From contig DOBD01000196.1 of NCBI GenBank assembly GCA_003506275.1, positions 7,841 to 13,750 on the forward strand: a stretch of 5,910 nt of DNA. The letters run 5' to 3'. A program made the position numbers and the translations under genes. The notes below the pieces were generated by a model. It searched no databases. It was not told the DNA's origin and was given only the letters and a program-made list of their open reading frames with translations. The number at the start of each line of letters is the position of its first letter. Position 1 is the stretch's first letter. Of the stretch, positions 1 to 5,910 are shown in pieces. This DNA is from Bacteroidales bacterium (GTDB lineage: Bacteria > Bacteroidota > Bacteroidia > Bacteroidales > UBA1402).

Positions 1-750
1 GCGTTGGCATTGTTCCCTGAGGTACGGTTGGACAAAACGGCGGAAATCGTCCTCACTGATCATGACGGAGATATCGCATTGAAACTTGGAGCAAGGTCCT
101 GGTGCCCAGAGAGAAAAGTAACAAAAAGCCATTTCATCGCCTTCACGGATCAGTTCGTAGAGTTTGTCGAACACCTCAAAATACACGGCGTTCACCTGTT
201 TGACCTGTGCCTCCAAACCGTCAGGGTCCAGCAGCATGTCGAGCAACACGGTGTCGCTGCCCCTCAGGGAAGCCAGTACATCCAAACCCTCCATTAAATC
301 GGGCAAACCCACCAAATAGCGGCCCTGCGCCCTTTCCTTGCAAGCCTTGAGCAAATCCACATGACGCTGCCACCAGGGATTGGCGGAATCCAGCACGATG
401 CGACCGTCCCAGTGTGCGGGTTCACGAATCCAGATGGTATCCTCCCTGGCTTCCAGGTTGGCACCCAGGATGGCCGCCAGCGAGCCTGGCCCCAATTGGG
501 TATTGACCACCGGTAGCAGATCGGCTTTCAAGGACGCCGTGGCCAGCTCGTAGTGGCAGAAGTCGGCCCTTAAGCAAGGATCCAACCAACGGGCTTGGAG
601 GTCGTCACCGGCTACGGGTGGCGTCACCGGTACATGGGGCGCACCATCCTTGCGACAGGCTTCCCACATGGTCAGCACCAGGCCTTTGCCTGCCCACCAG
701 TCGATATAGTGTTGTTTGGAGGTTGTCCAGTTAGTTTTCCAGGTCTGCAT
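1..750 (-). CDS. Uroporphyrinogen decarboxylase (URO-D) superfamily protein, 3'-truncated by window edge
   Basis: This frame is open for all 250 codons from ATG at 750 to the left edge, so the C-terminus is missing. The translation starts MQTWKTNWTTSKQHYIDWWA and resembles a URO-D/cobalamin methyltransferase-like family common near carbohydrate genes in Bacteroidota and Verrucomicrobiota-type bacteria. Recognisable blocks are YIDWWAGKGLVL (15-26), a DLLPVVNTQLGPGSLAAILG block (77-96), NPWWQRH (124-130), GRYLVGLPDLMEGLDVLASLRG (split near 143-164) and QCDISVMIS (224-232), the last followed by a FRRFVQPYL helix. No signal peptide is seen, so it is probably cytoplasmic. Family members are either decarboxylase-like or act as corrinoid-dependent methyltransferases (MtaA type). 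The C-terminal Cys/His zinc site that would separate these lies outside the window. The start is 5 nt after the GH31 stop, which implies the same operon. True heme-pathway HemE is unlikely from the context and the divergent N-terminus. Confidence 0.8.
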   Translation of the reverse strand, partial: MQTWKTNWTTSKQHYIDWWAGKGLVLTMWEACRKDGAPHVPVTPPVAGDDLQARWLDPCLRADFCHYELATASLKADLLPVVNTQLGPGSLAAILGANLEAREDTIWIREPAHWDGRIVLDSANPWWQRHVDLLKACKERAQGRYLVGLPDLMEGLDVLASLRGSDTVLLDMLLDPDGLEAQVKQVNAVYFEVFDKLYELIREGDEMAFCYFSLWAPGPCSKFQCDISVMISEDDFRRFVQPYLREQCQR

Positions 751-758
751 GGTATTTA
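748..758 (-). promoter_or_regulatory. Coupled stop/start junction, GH31 gene to UroD-like gene
   Basis: On the minus strand the sequence reads TAAATACCATG: the GH31 stop TAA, five bases, then the ATG of the UroD-like gene. The upstream 25 bases contain no AGGAGG-like element; the nearest purine stretch is weak and A-rich. Initiation therefore probably depends on ribosomes terminating on the gene before it, or on an SD-independent mechanism. Confidence 0.7.
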
Positions 759-3032
759 GGGGTATGCTGCATTTAAAATCGGTCCCAACAACGAAGCATC
801 CAGCCCCCGGAAGTGCTCGTCAATCACCAGACTGACGGTTTTTTCGAGGTCCATTTCGTCAGTGCAAGCCACCAGATAAGGATAAACGGGCAAACGGGCT
901 CCTGCCCTCGCCCAGGCAGGATATTCCTTCAAAGGACAGCTCACGTCGGTGAGCCAACACGGTCCTGTGGTACGCTGTCCGGTGAACAGATTGACCCATT
1001 CACCAGCAGGCAGGTACACGTCCCGTCGGTTTTCGGCGTTCATCACGGGAGCAACCAGTAAATCATCCCCCAGAAAGTATTCATCGTCGATGTGCCAGAC
1101 GGTTTTATCGGTGGGATGATGGAGCAACAGGGCTCTGAGCAAGGGGTAACCCGTCTTGGTGCAAGCATCGGCCTGTTGCAGCAGGTAAGGCAATAAAGTG
1201 TATCGGAGCCTGAACCAGTAGTAAAGTTCACGACTGATGGCCGGATGATGGTAGGGCTCCCGTTTTGAGGTGCCGTGGTAGCGCATGTGCGAGGTAAACA
1301 CCCCGAATTGAGTCCAGCGCAGGTAGAGATCGTCGGAAATGACGGCGTTCATGAAGTCAGGTACTCCGTGGAATCCGGGGATATCGTGGCTCCAGTAGCC
1401 AAAGCCCGACAGACCCAGGTGCAAGCCGCCCTTGAGCGAACCAGCCAGGCCTTCCCAGGAACAGGCTGCATCACCGCCCCAATGCAAGGGGTAACGTTGG
1501 CAACCGGCCCAACCGGCCCTCGACCAGGCAATACCCTCGCCTGTGACCTGCTTGGTGACCTCCCAGGCTGCCCGCTGGTACAACAGCGGATACAGGTTGT
1601 GCAGTTTGTCAGCCGGCAAGTTGGCGTAATCGGCGTCCAGGTGGATGTCCTCTCCGAAGTCTGTCTTGATGCAGGAAACACCCATCTCCAACAATGCCTT
1701 CAGCAGACCCTGGTACCAAGCTGTGGCTTCAGGGCTGGAAAAGTCGATGGTGCCTGCGTAATCGTTGGCGCTGAAATTGGAACCACCTTGCAATCGCTGA
1801 CGGTTGGTCGCGATGTAGGCGTTTTCCAAGGCCTCCTTGAGTTGCCTGGCCCCTTCGGCAATGTAGGGCAATTGCCAGAGACTGACCCTGAAGCCCTGAT
1901 CCTTAAGCCGTTTCAGAAAAGCCGGTGGATCGGGAAAACGCTCGGGGTTGAAGGTCCATTCACACAACCAGTCGGTGGTAAACCAACCCGTATCCAGGTG
2001 CATCACGTCGCAGGGATATTCTTCCTCCCGCAACCTGGCGCAGATCGTTTCCACCTCCTCGGCCGAGAAATAGGTCATCCGGCTCATCCAGATGCCATAG
2101 CTCCACAGCGGCAAGGTGGTAGGAAAACCGGTAAGGCAACGGTACTGGTACAGCACCCGTTCCGGCGTAGGGCCGCCCAACAGGAAGACGTCAAGGCAAC
2201 CCTCTTCCACCATGAACTGGGTGGAACGGGTGGATTGATGGGCCAGCGACAGGCGGGTAAAGGCTGAGGTATGGATAAAGACCCCATACCCACGGCTGGA
2301 AAGGTAAAAAGGGATGTTCTTGTAGGCTCGTTTGTTGTTGACCCCCTGGGCGTCCTGATTTTCCAGTTGGAGGGTTTGGCCGGCCAGGTCCATCTTGGCA
2401 AAGCGTTCCCCGGTGCCGGCAAAACATTCGTCGTGGGTAGCCTGAAAAGCCATGGCCACGTTGGAACGTTGTCCGGGTAGTCCTTGATGATCCACATAGA
2501 CCAAGGCCATGGCGTCATGACGGTTGGGCTGAAATTGGTCATAGGCGCTCAGGGCCACCTCCTGACCGGCTTTGGGGTAGCAACGAAGGTCGATTGTTTC
2601 CTCAGGAGCTGGCAAGAGGTCGCTCCAAACCTCCACGACAGGGTCGGTCAACCCAATGCGCGCTCTGCATTGGCCGTCTTCATCACGAATAAACCATTCA
2701 GTGGCCGTTTTTTCGAGGCTGAGGGGCGAAATGGTCAACGAGGACGTGGCATCCAGCATGGGGCTGGCCTCCTGCACGGCCTCATCAAAGGCAATGGACA
2801 AACGCAGGGTCTCCTGACCATACGCCCTGATCCACAGACGATGGTGCCGCCTGGAAATTGTCATGTCTGGATAGCAATCACGGCCAGGCTTTTGACATTG
2901 GAAAGGCAGGTCCAACCAGATGGCGCCCTGTTCCACGCCGGCGTCGACAGGGCGGCAAGCCCTCCACAAACGGCGCGGACTCTCATCGGAGACCTCCAAA
3001 AAATCACTCGTATAGTAGTTGGTTTGTTTCAT
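756..3032 (-). CDS. Glycoside hydrolase family 31 alpha-glycosidase (YicI/alpha-xylosidase-like)
   Basis: This 758-residue protein is close in length to E. coli YicI (772). The N-terminal beta-sandwich runs to about 310 and includes GTGERF (206-211), the NQDAQG turn and the KNIPFYLSSRGYGVF block typical of GH31. The (beta/alpha)8 barrel follows with HLDTGWF (345-351), the nucleophile motif KTDFGE (Asp458) and the acid/base motif HWGGD (Asp521), then SGFGYWSHDIPGF and SHMRYHG. The C-terminal sheet contains LGDDLLVAPV. These support retaining exo-hydrolysis of alpha-linked sugars, xylose or a relative. There is no signal peptide, so cytoplasmic action is inferred. The ATG at 3032 is chosen because it lies one base after the upstream stop; a longer reading to 3146 only adds sequence that overlaps the beta-helix gene in another frame. 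The chain ends about 40 residues after the ARAGARLPVYP strand, shorter than YicI. Xylose specificity is uncertain because the pocket residues differ. Confidence 0.93.
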   Translation of the reverse strand: MKQTNYYTSDFLEVSDESPRRLWRACRPVDAGVEQGAIWLDLPFQCQKPGRDCYPDMTISRRHHRLWIRAYGQETLRLSIAFDEAVQEASPMLDATSSLTISPLSLEKTATEWFIRDEDGQCRARIGLTDPVVEVWSDLLPAPEETIDLRCYPKAGQEVALSAYDQFQPNRHDAMALVYVDHQGLPGQRSNVAMAFQATHDECFAGTGERFAKMDLAGQTLQLENQDAQGVNNKRAYKNIPFYLSSRGYGVFIHTSAFTRLSLAHQSTRSTQFMVEEGCLDVFLLGGPTPERVLYQYRCLTGFPTTLPLWSYGIWMSRMTYFSAEEVETICARLREEEYPCDVMHLDTGWFTTDWLCEWTFNPERFPDPPAFLKRLKDQGFRVSLWQLPYIAEGARQLKEALENAYIATNRQRLQGGSNFSANDYAGTIDFSSPEATAWYQGLLKALLEMGVSCIKTDFGEDIHLDADYANLPADKLHNLYPLLYQRAAWEVTKQVTGEGIAWSRAGWAGCQRYPLHWGGDAACSWEGLAGSLKGGLHLGLSGFGYWSHDIPGFHGVPDFMNAVISDDLYLRWTQFGVFTSHMRYHGTSKREPYHHPAISRELYYWFRLRYTLLPYLLQQADACTKTGYPLLRALLLHHPTDKTVWHIDDEYFLGDDLLVAPVMNAENRRDVYLPAGEWVNLFTGQRTTGPCWLTDVSCPLKEYPAWARAGARLPVYPYLVACTDEMDLEKTVSLVIDEHFRGLDASLLGPILNAAYP

Positions 3033-3036
3033 GTCA
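3030..3036 (-). promoter_or_regulatory. Coupled stop/start junction, beta-helix gene to GH31 gene
   Basis: The minus strand reads TGACATG, with the beta-helix stop TGA and the GH31 ATG separated by a single C. The 25 bases upstream, inside the beta-helix gene, show no Shine-Dalgarno-like motif. This junction decides the GH31 start and implies termination-reinitiation coupling. Confidence 0.75.
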
Positions 3037-4911
3037 CTGTTGACCGGTATAAGGATTGGCACCAGGCTGGATGCCGGCACGTAACCGAATGGCTTCGGAA
3101 ACCTGGGGACCATTGTTCGTCCAAACGGTACCCGGACCGTTGGCATTGGCCAGGAATTTCTCGGAGGGGCACCAGTTGTCTTTCACCGTGATGTAGGAGG
3201 AACCTTCGTCCGTGTAGAGCCAGAACCAATGGTTGGGATCGTGGGCGTACGCTGGTTTGTAAATGGCTTCCACCGCGTTCTCGGTGACGAAGGTGTTGGG
3301 TTGGACAGAGAGGGTGTAAATGCCTGCCACATCGTACATATGCTTGCCGTAATGGTGGATACGGTTGGCGTGGACCCGGTTGTCACGCATAGCATTGACC
3401 GCCTTGGTCCACCCCCACCCCAGGCTGATGCCCGTGTAGGAGAGTTCGGACAGTTCGTTGTGAGCAATGGTGATACCCCTGACGTAACCAGCCGCCAACC
3501 CCACGCAGCCCCAGTCTTCGTTGGTCACGTCGGTGATCAGGTTGTTAGTGATGGTCATCTTTCGACAGAGCACGCGTTCGTCCGAAGGGTTGTACGGCAA
3601 GTGGGTTTCCACGCCGGGGTGGGAAAACGTACCCACTTGCAGGCCGTTGCCAGCTATATCCCTGAACAAACAACCGGTGACGCTGTCGTTTAAGCTCCCT
3701 TCCACCAGGTCGTAACCAGCGCTACCCAGGTGTTCAAACCGACAGCCGGCGAACACCGTTCCGGCCACATGTTTGAGAGTGACAGCAGCCGGCTGGCGTC
3801 CTATCCAGGCTTGATTTTCCAGGCCCTTGTTGGGATTACCCGGCACACCAGGCGGTTTCAGTTTATACGCATCCAGTAAGAACATGCCGGCCTGCAACGA
3901 CACGTGCCCCTGTTGCGAAGGACGCAGCCAGGTGCTGTGTTCAAAGGCCAGGCCCTCAAAACGGATGTTGGTGACAGGTTGTTCAGGGGTGCCTTTAACC
4001 TCCAGCAAGGTTTCCAGCACCGGCACGAACACGTCGGCCTTGGTCAGGTCTTCACCGGGACGGGGCCAGTAATACACCAACTGTTCGATGGGGTCCACAA
4101 ACCATTCTCCCGGCTCATCCAGGAACTCGATGGCGTTGGACAGGTAGAAAGGTGAACGAACACTATCATCCATCACGGGCTGTGGCCAGGGATGTTCGGC
4201 TTGGATCCTGGCTTCCGGCTGCTTGAACGTCACGTGCAGGCTGTCTCCTTGCTGCTTGAGGCCAGCCACCCTTAGATGGGCGATGGCCCAGCGTTGGTGC
4301 AGGGTCAGTTCCAGGAGGGAGGTATGGGTGTAGGTTGCGGGTATAACGGCTGGCAGGCTCAGGATGCCGGTGTGTTTGTTCCAACCGGTAATCCGGGGCA
4401 GGTCATCGTTGTTGGGAAACCTGGCCCTGACGGCCTTGCGTTCACCCACCCAGAGTTGACGGAAGGTCAATGGCCAACCGCCTGATTGAGGCACCGGAGC
4501 GGCCCAAACCTGACCGTTGGCAGACGCAGGCAAACCAGGCACGCTGCCAGCTACCTGTTTCCAGCCCTTGAGCTGGCAACCACCGTCCAGGATGGGCGAT
4601 TCCCCGGCTGCCGCCTTGATGCAGGTAGGCGCATCGGGGTTACCGGCGTCCTCGGCGACCAAGCGAACGGGTTCCTGCAAGAAATAGCGACCACCACGCA
4701 ACACAATGTCGATACCGCCGGCCACCTGAGGATCGTTCAGACGGCGCCATTCCCTGGCTTGACGCAGGGCGGCGTGCAGGGTGGCCAAGGGTTGTTCCTT
4801 GGTACCTGATTGGCTGTCTCTGCCATCAGGAGCCACCCAGATGGTGGCAGCCTGTGCCGCAAAACCCAGCAAGCAGGCACACAACAAAACGGTGGTTCGG
4901 AATGCGTTCAT
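3034..4911 (-). CDS. Exported right-handed parallel beta-helix glycoside hydrolase, GH141-like
   Basis: This 625-residue protein begins with a Sec signal peptide (MNAFRTT, a hydrophobic core, AQA at 19-21). Next is the IWVAPDGRDSQSGT...PLATLHAAL block (24-49) that opens many secreted beta-helix carbohydrate enzymes. An inserted region with RQLWVGERKAVRARFPN follows (151-167). From about 305 onward repeated short beta-strand turns (NIRFEGLAFEHSTW, VTLKHVAGTVFAGCRFEHLG, MTITNNLITDV, ITIAHNELSEL) form the solenoid. Late conserved motifs are YTGISLGWGW (492-501), MYDVAGIYTLS with Asp527, and LYTDEGSSYI with Asp568. This architecture matches GH141, whose characterised members include the rhamnogalacturonan-II fucosidase BT1002 and a clostridial xylanase. 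A related pectate-lyase-like or other beta-helix family remains possible. The start at 4911 is preferred over an in-frame ATG at 4944 because the latter puts 11 polar residues before the signal peptide. ATG overlaps the upstream stop, placing it in the same operon. Confidence 0.88.
   Translation of the reverse strand: MNAFRTTVLLCACLLGFAAQAATIWVAPDGRDSQSGTKEQPLATLHAALRQAREWRRLNDPQVAGGIDIVLRGGRYFLQEPVRLVAEDAGNPDAPTCIKAAAGESPILDGGCQLKGWKQVAGSVPGLPASANGQVWAAPVPQSGGWPLTFRQLWVGERKAVRARFPNNDDLPRITGWNKHTGILSLPAVIPATYTHTSLLELTLHQRWAIAHLRVAGLKQQGDSLHVTFKQPEARIQAEHPWPQPVMDDSVRSPFYLSNAIEFLDEPGEWFVDPIEQLVYYWPRPGEDLTKADVFVPVLETLLEVKGTPEQPVTNIRFEGLAFEHSTWLRPSQQGHVSLQAGMFLLDAYKLKPPGVPGNPNKGLENQAWIGRQPAAVTLKHVAGTVFAGCRFEHLGSAGYDLVEGSLNDSVTGCLFRDIAGNGLQVGTFSHPGVETHLPYNPSDERVLCRKMTITNNLITDVTNEDWGCVGLAAGYVRGITIAHNELSELSYTGISLGWGWTKAVNAMRDNRVHANRIHHYGKHMYDVAGIYTLSVQPNTFVTENAVEAIYKPAYAHDPNHWFWLYTDEGSSYITVKDNWCPSEKFLANANGPGTVWTNNGPQVSEAIRLRAGIQPGANPYTGQQ
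4849..4911 (-). other. Sec signal peptide of the beta-helix protein
   Basis: Residues 1-21 show one arginine in the n-region, a hydrophobic core (VLLCACLLGFAA) and an AQA|A signal peptidase I site. The mature chain would start at ATIWVAP. A lipobox reading (LCA then Cys13) is possible on paper but leaves too short a hydrophobic core. Export to the periplasm or outside is inferred. Confidence 0.75.
4908..4911 (-). promoter_or_regulatory. ATGA overlap, isomerase-fusion gene to beta-helix gene
   Basis: The minus strand reads ATGA: the beta-helix ATG (4911-4909) shares bases with the upstream TGA (4910-4908). The sequence before it is AT-rich with no Shine-Dalgarno motif. This four-base overlap is a standard translational coupling arrangement and supports the start at 4911. 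Confidence 0.8.
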
Positions 4912-5910
4912 TCGGGTTGAAAAATGGATTTTAGATAACGGCAATTGGCTCCGTAGTTACCCTTTACGTTGCGGGCGTCGTTGGCATCACGGGAGCGTTC
5001 CATGACCAACCAACCCTTGTAGCCCATGTCATCAAGGGTACGTTTGATGGCCGGCATATCCACAGCCGGGTCGTTCTCCAACCAGTACTTATCCGTATTG
5101 GTGCAATGTATCTGACAAATATTGTTCACTCCTAAGATGCGTAATTCCTGGTGAATGTCGCGACCTGCCCTGAGGGAATTCTGGAAATTAACATAGCTCT
5201 TGATGCCAGGGCTGCCTATGGTTTTCAACAAAGCCAGTTCGCCGACTGCATCCAGCGGTGTCTCAAGGCCCACCACCACCCCGGCGGCCTCAGCCAGCTT
5301 GCCGATAAAACGCAGACGGCTGATCAGTTCCTTGGTTTGCTCCGTTGGGTTGGTTAGTAAGTCGCCATCAGGGCCTAATGGCAGGAAGGCCACGGTGACC
5401 CCCAGTTTCTTCATCAGGTCGATGCAATCCTTGATTGGCGTCTCAAAATCAGTTCGATTGGTCAACGATTGGGCGTAAAAACCCGACATGGCCACGGAAC
5501 TGAACACCACACCCACACTGTTGGCTTCCCGTTTGAACTGCAGCAGTACCGTTGAATCCTTGAGCTGGTTTTCAAACGTGGGGCGCTTACCCAACGGACC
5601 CATGTCAAGTTCGAGGCCGTCGCAGCCAATCTCGCTGGCCAGGGCCAGGGCACCTAGTTTTTGCCGTTTGAGCAGCATCCAATCACAGACCGATACCTTG
5701 TACCTGGTCCTGTCTTCATTGGCCACGATGGGCGAACGGGTACCAGGCCAACGCTCTCCGCGGATGGGCTTCATAACGAGTTGGGCCGGATCGATGCACA
5801 CGTATTTGATGCGTTCACGCCGCCAGGTATAGACGATGTGCACCAGGCCATCGGCCGACTGAATCACCGAAGGGTAGGAATACTGGCTGATGGGTGAATC
5901 TTCCAGCACC
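4908..5910 (-). CDS. Sialidase-tail / sugar-phosphate isomerase-epimerase fusion protein, 5'-truncated by window edge
   Basis: The frame enters from the right edge (first full codon at 5909) and continues for 333 residues to TGA at 4908. Residues 1 to about 56 match the C-terminal end of BNR-type sialidase-like proteins (SQYSYPSVIQ, DGLVHIVYTW, RIKYVCIDP, then GERWP). Without a stop, and after a linker of about 12 residues, a sugar-phosphate isomerase/epimerase (xylose isomerase-like, AP-endonuclease-2 superfamily) TIM barrel follows: YKVSVCDWMLLKRQKLGA (70-87), GLELDMG (98-104), FLPLGPDGDL (175-184), VGLETP (213-218), YVNFQN (239-244), QIHCT (266-270) and LVMERSRDANDARN (301-314). Candidate metal ligands are Glu216, Asn241, His268 and Glu304. 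The likely role of the second domain is isomerisation or epimerisation of a sugar, substrate unknown. A GTG at 5726 or ATG at 5774 could start a free-standing isomerase, but neither has a visible ribosome binding site. It is the first gene of the visible operon. Confidence 0.85.
   Translation of the reverse strand, partial: VLEDSPISQYSYPSVIQSADGLVHIVYTWRRERIKYVCIDPAQLVMKPIRGERWPGTRSPIVANEDRTRYKVSVCDWMLLKRQKLGALALASEIGCDGLELDMGPLGKRPTFENQLKDSTVLLQFKREANSVGVVFSSVAMSGFYAQSLTNRTDFETPIKDCIDLMKKLGVTVAFLPLGPDGDLLTNPTEQTKELISRLRFIGKLAEAAGVVVGLETPLDAVGELALLKTIGSPGIKSYVNFQNSLRAGRDIHQELRILGVNNICQIHCTNTDKYWLENDPAVDMPAIKRTLDDMGYKGWLVMERSRDANDARNVKGNYGANCRYLKSIFQPE
4911..5705 (-). other. Sugar-phosphate isomerase/epimerase TIM-barrel domain
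   Basis: Residues 69-333 of the fusion protein form a complete-looking barrel. It starts at the first strand (RYKVSVCDWM) and ends with a FQPE tail just before the stop. In related Bacteroidota-type proteins this domain usually stands alone behind a signal peptide; here the place of that leader is taken by the sialidase tail. Confidence 0.8.
5742..5910 (-). other. C-terminal blades of a BNR/sialidase-like beta-propeller (partial)
   Basis: The first 56 visible residues of the fusion gene carry the closing motif of bacterial sialidase-like (BNR repeat, GH33-related or exo-sialidase-like) proteins: a Tyr-Ser-Tyr-Pro strand, an Asp-Gly-Leu-Val-His-Ile strand, Tyr-Thr-Trp and Ile-Lys-Tyr-Val. The catalytic Arg triad, Asp and Tyr/Glu pair, if present, would lie upstream of 5910, so activity cannot be judged. 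Many proteins of this group are not true sialidases. Confidence 0.75.

Noticed and set aside
4..297. Plus-strand open frame of 97 codons at the left edge
   Set aside because: Antisense to the UroD-like gene, whose frame is open over the full 250 codons and matches a known family.
1275..2267. Long plus-strand open frame (330 codons) opposite the GH31 gene
   Set aside because: It lies wholly antisense to clear GH31 catalytic motifs, its translation is low-complexity Gly/Val/Gln-rich with no recognisable domain, and it is explained by codon bias of the real gene.
2084..2542. Minus-strand alternative frame of 152 codons inside the GH31 gene
   Set aside because: Pro/Ser/Trp-rich out-of-frame translation of the GH31 gene; the GH31 frame is continuous through it, so it is not a frameshift remnant.
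3033..3146. N-terminal extension of the GH31 reading frame to an upstream ATG at 3146
   Set aside because: These 38 codons overlap the beta-helix gene in another frame and look like no GH31 N-terminus; the ATG at 3032 abuts the upstream stop.
2484..3191. Plus-strand open frame of 235 codons
   Set aside because: Antisense to the GH31 N-terminus and the end of the beta-helix gene, crossing their junction; no family resemblance.
3229..3693. Plus-strand open frame of 154 codons opposite the beta-helix gene
   Set aside because: Shadow of the real solenoid coding strand; no motif or upstream signal.
4912..4944. Upstream in-frame ATG at 4944 for the beta-helix protein
   Set aside because: It would add 11 polar residues before the signal peptide and overlap the isomerase gene; the ATGA overlap start at 4911 is better.
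1..5910. CRISPR array, insertion sequence, tRNA/rRNA, riboswitch or intrinsic terminator
   Set aside because: No repeated spacer-like units, inverted-repeat ends, RNA-gene signatures or GC stem followed by a T-run were seen by eye, and coding sequence fills the window.

Overview
The window holds four genes, all on the minus strand and packed end to end, so transcription runs from high to low coordinates. In that order they are: (1) a 5'-truncated gene (5910-4908) joining the tail of a BNR-type sialidase to a sugar-phosphate isomerase/epimerase-type TIM barrel; (2) an exported right-handed parallel beta-helix protein that resembles glycoside hydrolase family GH141 (4911-3034); (3) a family GH31 alpha-glycosidase of the YicI/alpha-xylosidase type (3032-756); (4) the N-terminal 250 residues of a uroporphyrinogen-decarboxylase-superfamily protein (750-1), which runs off the left edge without a stop.

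The junctions are a 4-bp ATGA overlap, a 1-nt gap (TGACATG) and a 5-nt gap (TAAATACCATG). This is the layout of a single polycistronic unit with coupled translation. No Shine-Dalgarno-like sequence is visible before any of the three internal starts. No promoter, terminator, RNA gene, mobile element, tandem repeat or CRISPR array was recognised, and there is no intergenic stretch longer than 5 nt. The promoter must lie beyond position 5910 and any terminator beyond position 1.

By eye the DNA is moderately GC-rich. The gene content (exported beta-helix CAZymes, sialidase-like and isomerase-like proteins, UroD-like proteins beside glycosidases) is typical of glycan-degrading Bacteroidota or of the Verrucomicrobiota/Lentisphaerota/Planctomycetota group. 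The absence of Shine-Dalgarno motifs fits Bacteroidota but does not prove it. No SusC/SusD pair, sulfatase or regulator lies in the window, so the organism cannot be fixed more narrowly.

The most plausible joint role is stepwise breakdown of a complex, perhaps fucose- or O-methyl-sugar-bearing polysaccharide. The beta-helix enzyme would act outside the cytoplasm, the GH31 enzyme would trim oligosaccharides in the cytoplasm, the isomerase-type domain would convert a released sugar, and the UroD-like protein may handle a methyl group. The individual family calls are well supported by motifs; the pathway is inference. The least ordinary features are the sialidase-isomerase fusion, the altered substrate-pocket residues of the GH31 enzyme, and the pairing of a GH141-like gene with a UroD/methyltransferase-like gene.
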